DNA of 15,446 bases, from assembly GCA_030043675.1 (NCBI GenBank), contig JASHXG010000270.1, positions 1-15,446 of the forward strand. Direction: 5' to 3'. A model generated the notes under the pieces. It searched no databases, was not told the DNA's origin, and was given only the letters and a program-made list of their open reading frames with translations. This document shows, piece by piece, positions 14,731-15,446 of this stretch. Every line of letters begins with the position of its first letter. The first letter of the stretch is position 1. The DNA comes from Vulcanimicrobiota bacterium (GTDB lineage Bacteria; Vulcanimicrobiota; Vulcanimicrobiia; Vulcanimicrobiales; Vulcanimicrobiaceae). The position numbers were made by a program, and so were the translations under genes.

Positions 14731-15446
14731 TTGGAGTCTCGTACCGCGCTGGTGCTCTTGCTACCAGGGCTCGGGGACGCCCTGGCCGCTAGCCCGATCC
14801 TCCGCGGGCTGAGCCGGGCCGCCTGGCGAGTCGACGTCATGACGATGCTCGAACCCGTTAGCGAATACGCTCGCGCGCTCGGCACGGTTCGCGACGTGGT
14901 CGAGATGCCGCTGCTGGCACGCCCTTCGCACGCGCTGCGACCGCTCTGGCAGCTGCGTTCGCGCCGCTACGATCTCTGCGTGCTGCCCTTCCCGGCGACG
15001 CGCTGGCAGTATGCCGCAGTGGCGCGCGCGGTCGGCGCGCGGGCGTTGCGGATGCACGAATACGGAGGGGTCGCAAGCGCCATCGCCCGTACGACCCGTA
15101 ACGGCCGTCTTGCCCTGCGCGGCGGCCATCGCATTGCCGAGAATCTCCGGCTCGCACGCGCGCTCGGGATCGAACGCAGCGAGGACGAGCTCGAATACTT
15201 GGTGCCGCCTGACTGGCGGCGCGAGCGCGTCGCGGGACTGCTCGGCATTCATCCCGGTTCGATGGCCTACAAAGGGAACGAAACGAAGCGCTGGCCCTAC
15301 GACCGGTTCATCGAGCTCGCGCGCCGGCAAGCCGGCAGCGGCCGGCGGGTGCGTTTTTTTCTGGGTCCCAACGAGGCGGATGACGCGCCGCGAATCGAAC
15401 GCGCTCTTCACGGGGCGCCGGGAGTTGCTATCGTGCGCGAAGCGCT
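14731..15446 (+). CDS. Family 9 glycosyltransferase (heptosyltransferase-like), 5' part (cut by window end)
   Basis: The frame is open for 238 codons to the window edge. The N-terminal Rossmann start ALVLLLPGLGDALAASPIL (6-24) matches the GxGD loop of GT9 enzymes such as WaaC/WaaF, and the second domain opens with GIHPGS (172-177) followed by KRWPYDRFIELA (186-197) and FFLGPNE (209-215), the usual nucleotide-sugar binding region. HRIAENLRLARALGI (133-147) is the expected linker helix. GT9 members add heptose or related sugars to lipopolysaccharide inner core or other glycans from the cytoplasm. The start is TTG at 14731: the same frame has the TAA of the previous gene at 14716 and no other start codon between. 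The acceptor is not known. Presence of a GT9 gene supports a lipopolysaccharide-like glycolipid in this diderm. Confidence 0.92.
   Translation, partial: MESRTALVLLLPGLGDALAASPILRGLSRAAWRVDVMTMLEPVSEYARALGTVRDVVEMPLLARPSHALRPLWQLRSRRYDLCVLPFPATRWQYAAVARAVGARALRMHEYGGVASAIARTTRNGRLALRGGHRIAENLRLARALGIERSEDELEYLVPPDWRRERVAGLLGIHPGSMAYKGNETKRWPYDRFIELARRQAGSGRRVRFFLGPNEADDAPRIERALHGAPGVAIVREA

Overview
The window is a compact, GC-rich bacterial segment with no RNA genes, insertion sequences, CRISPR arrays or phage genes visible. Almost every base is coding. It carries twelve genes, two of them cut by the window ends. An LptD/OstA-like outer-membrane barrel protein, a lipid-linked glycan pathway and a heptosyltransferase-family (GT9) enzyme point to a diderm. 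GC content, gene style and the divergence of the barrel protein would suit an under-studied diderm phylum such as Eremiobacterota (WPS-2). That placement is a guess; nothing in the sequence proves it.

Minus strand, positions 6861 down to 1: a five-gene operon with almost no intergenic space. In transcription order it holds a GtrB/DPM1-type polyprenyl-phosphate glycosyltransferase (GT2), an O-antigen ligase/polymerase family protein, a GT-C fold membrane glycosyltransferase, a DUF2079 membrane protein, and mfd, the transcription-repair coupling factor (5' 649 codons only). Three of the four junctions are stop/start overlaps (TTGA, GTGA, ATGA) and the fourth is a 6-base gap.

Middle, 6942-10341: a plus-strand lipoprotein with a Pro/Thr-rich stalk converges on a two-gene minus-strand unit. 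That unit is an LptD/OstA-like barrel protein followed, with an ATGA overlap, by an exported protein with a CBM20-like domain. The convergent stop codons overlap and sit inside a perfect 6-bp inverted repeat.

Plus strand, 10409 to the end: phosphopentomutase (deoB), an ExoY/WcaJ-type phosphoglycosyl transferase, a MurJ/MviN flippase, a second GT2 glycosyltransferase, and the start of a GT9 glycosyltransferase.

Taken together, the genes supply most steps of a cell-surface glycan pathway: priming on undecaprenyl phosphate, extension, flipping, sugar donation outside the membrane from polyprenyl-phosphate sugars, polymerisation or ligation, and possible outer-membrane insertion. The least familiar part is the barrel plus CBM20-like pair with its facing lipoprotein. 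The most unusual detail of gene structure is that murJ seems to lack a normal start codon where its first membrane helix should begin.
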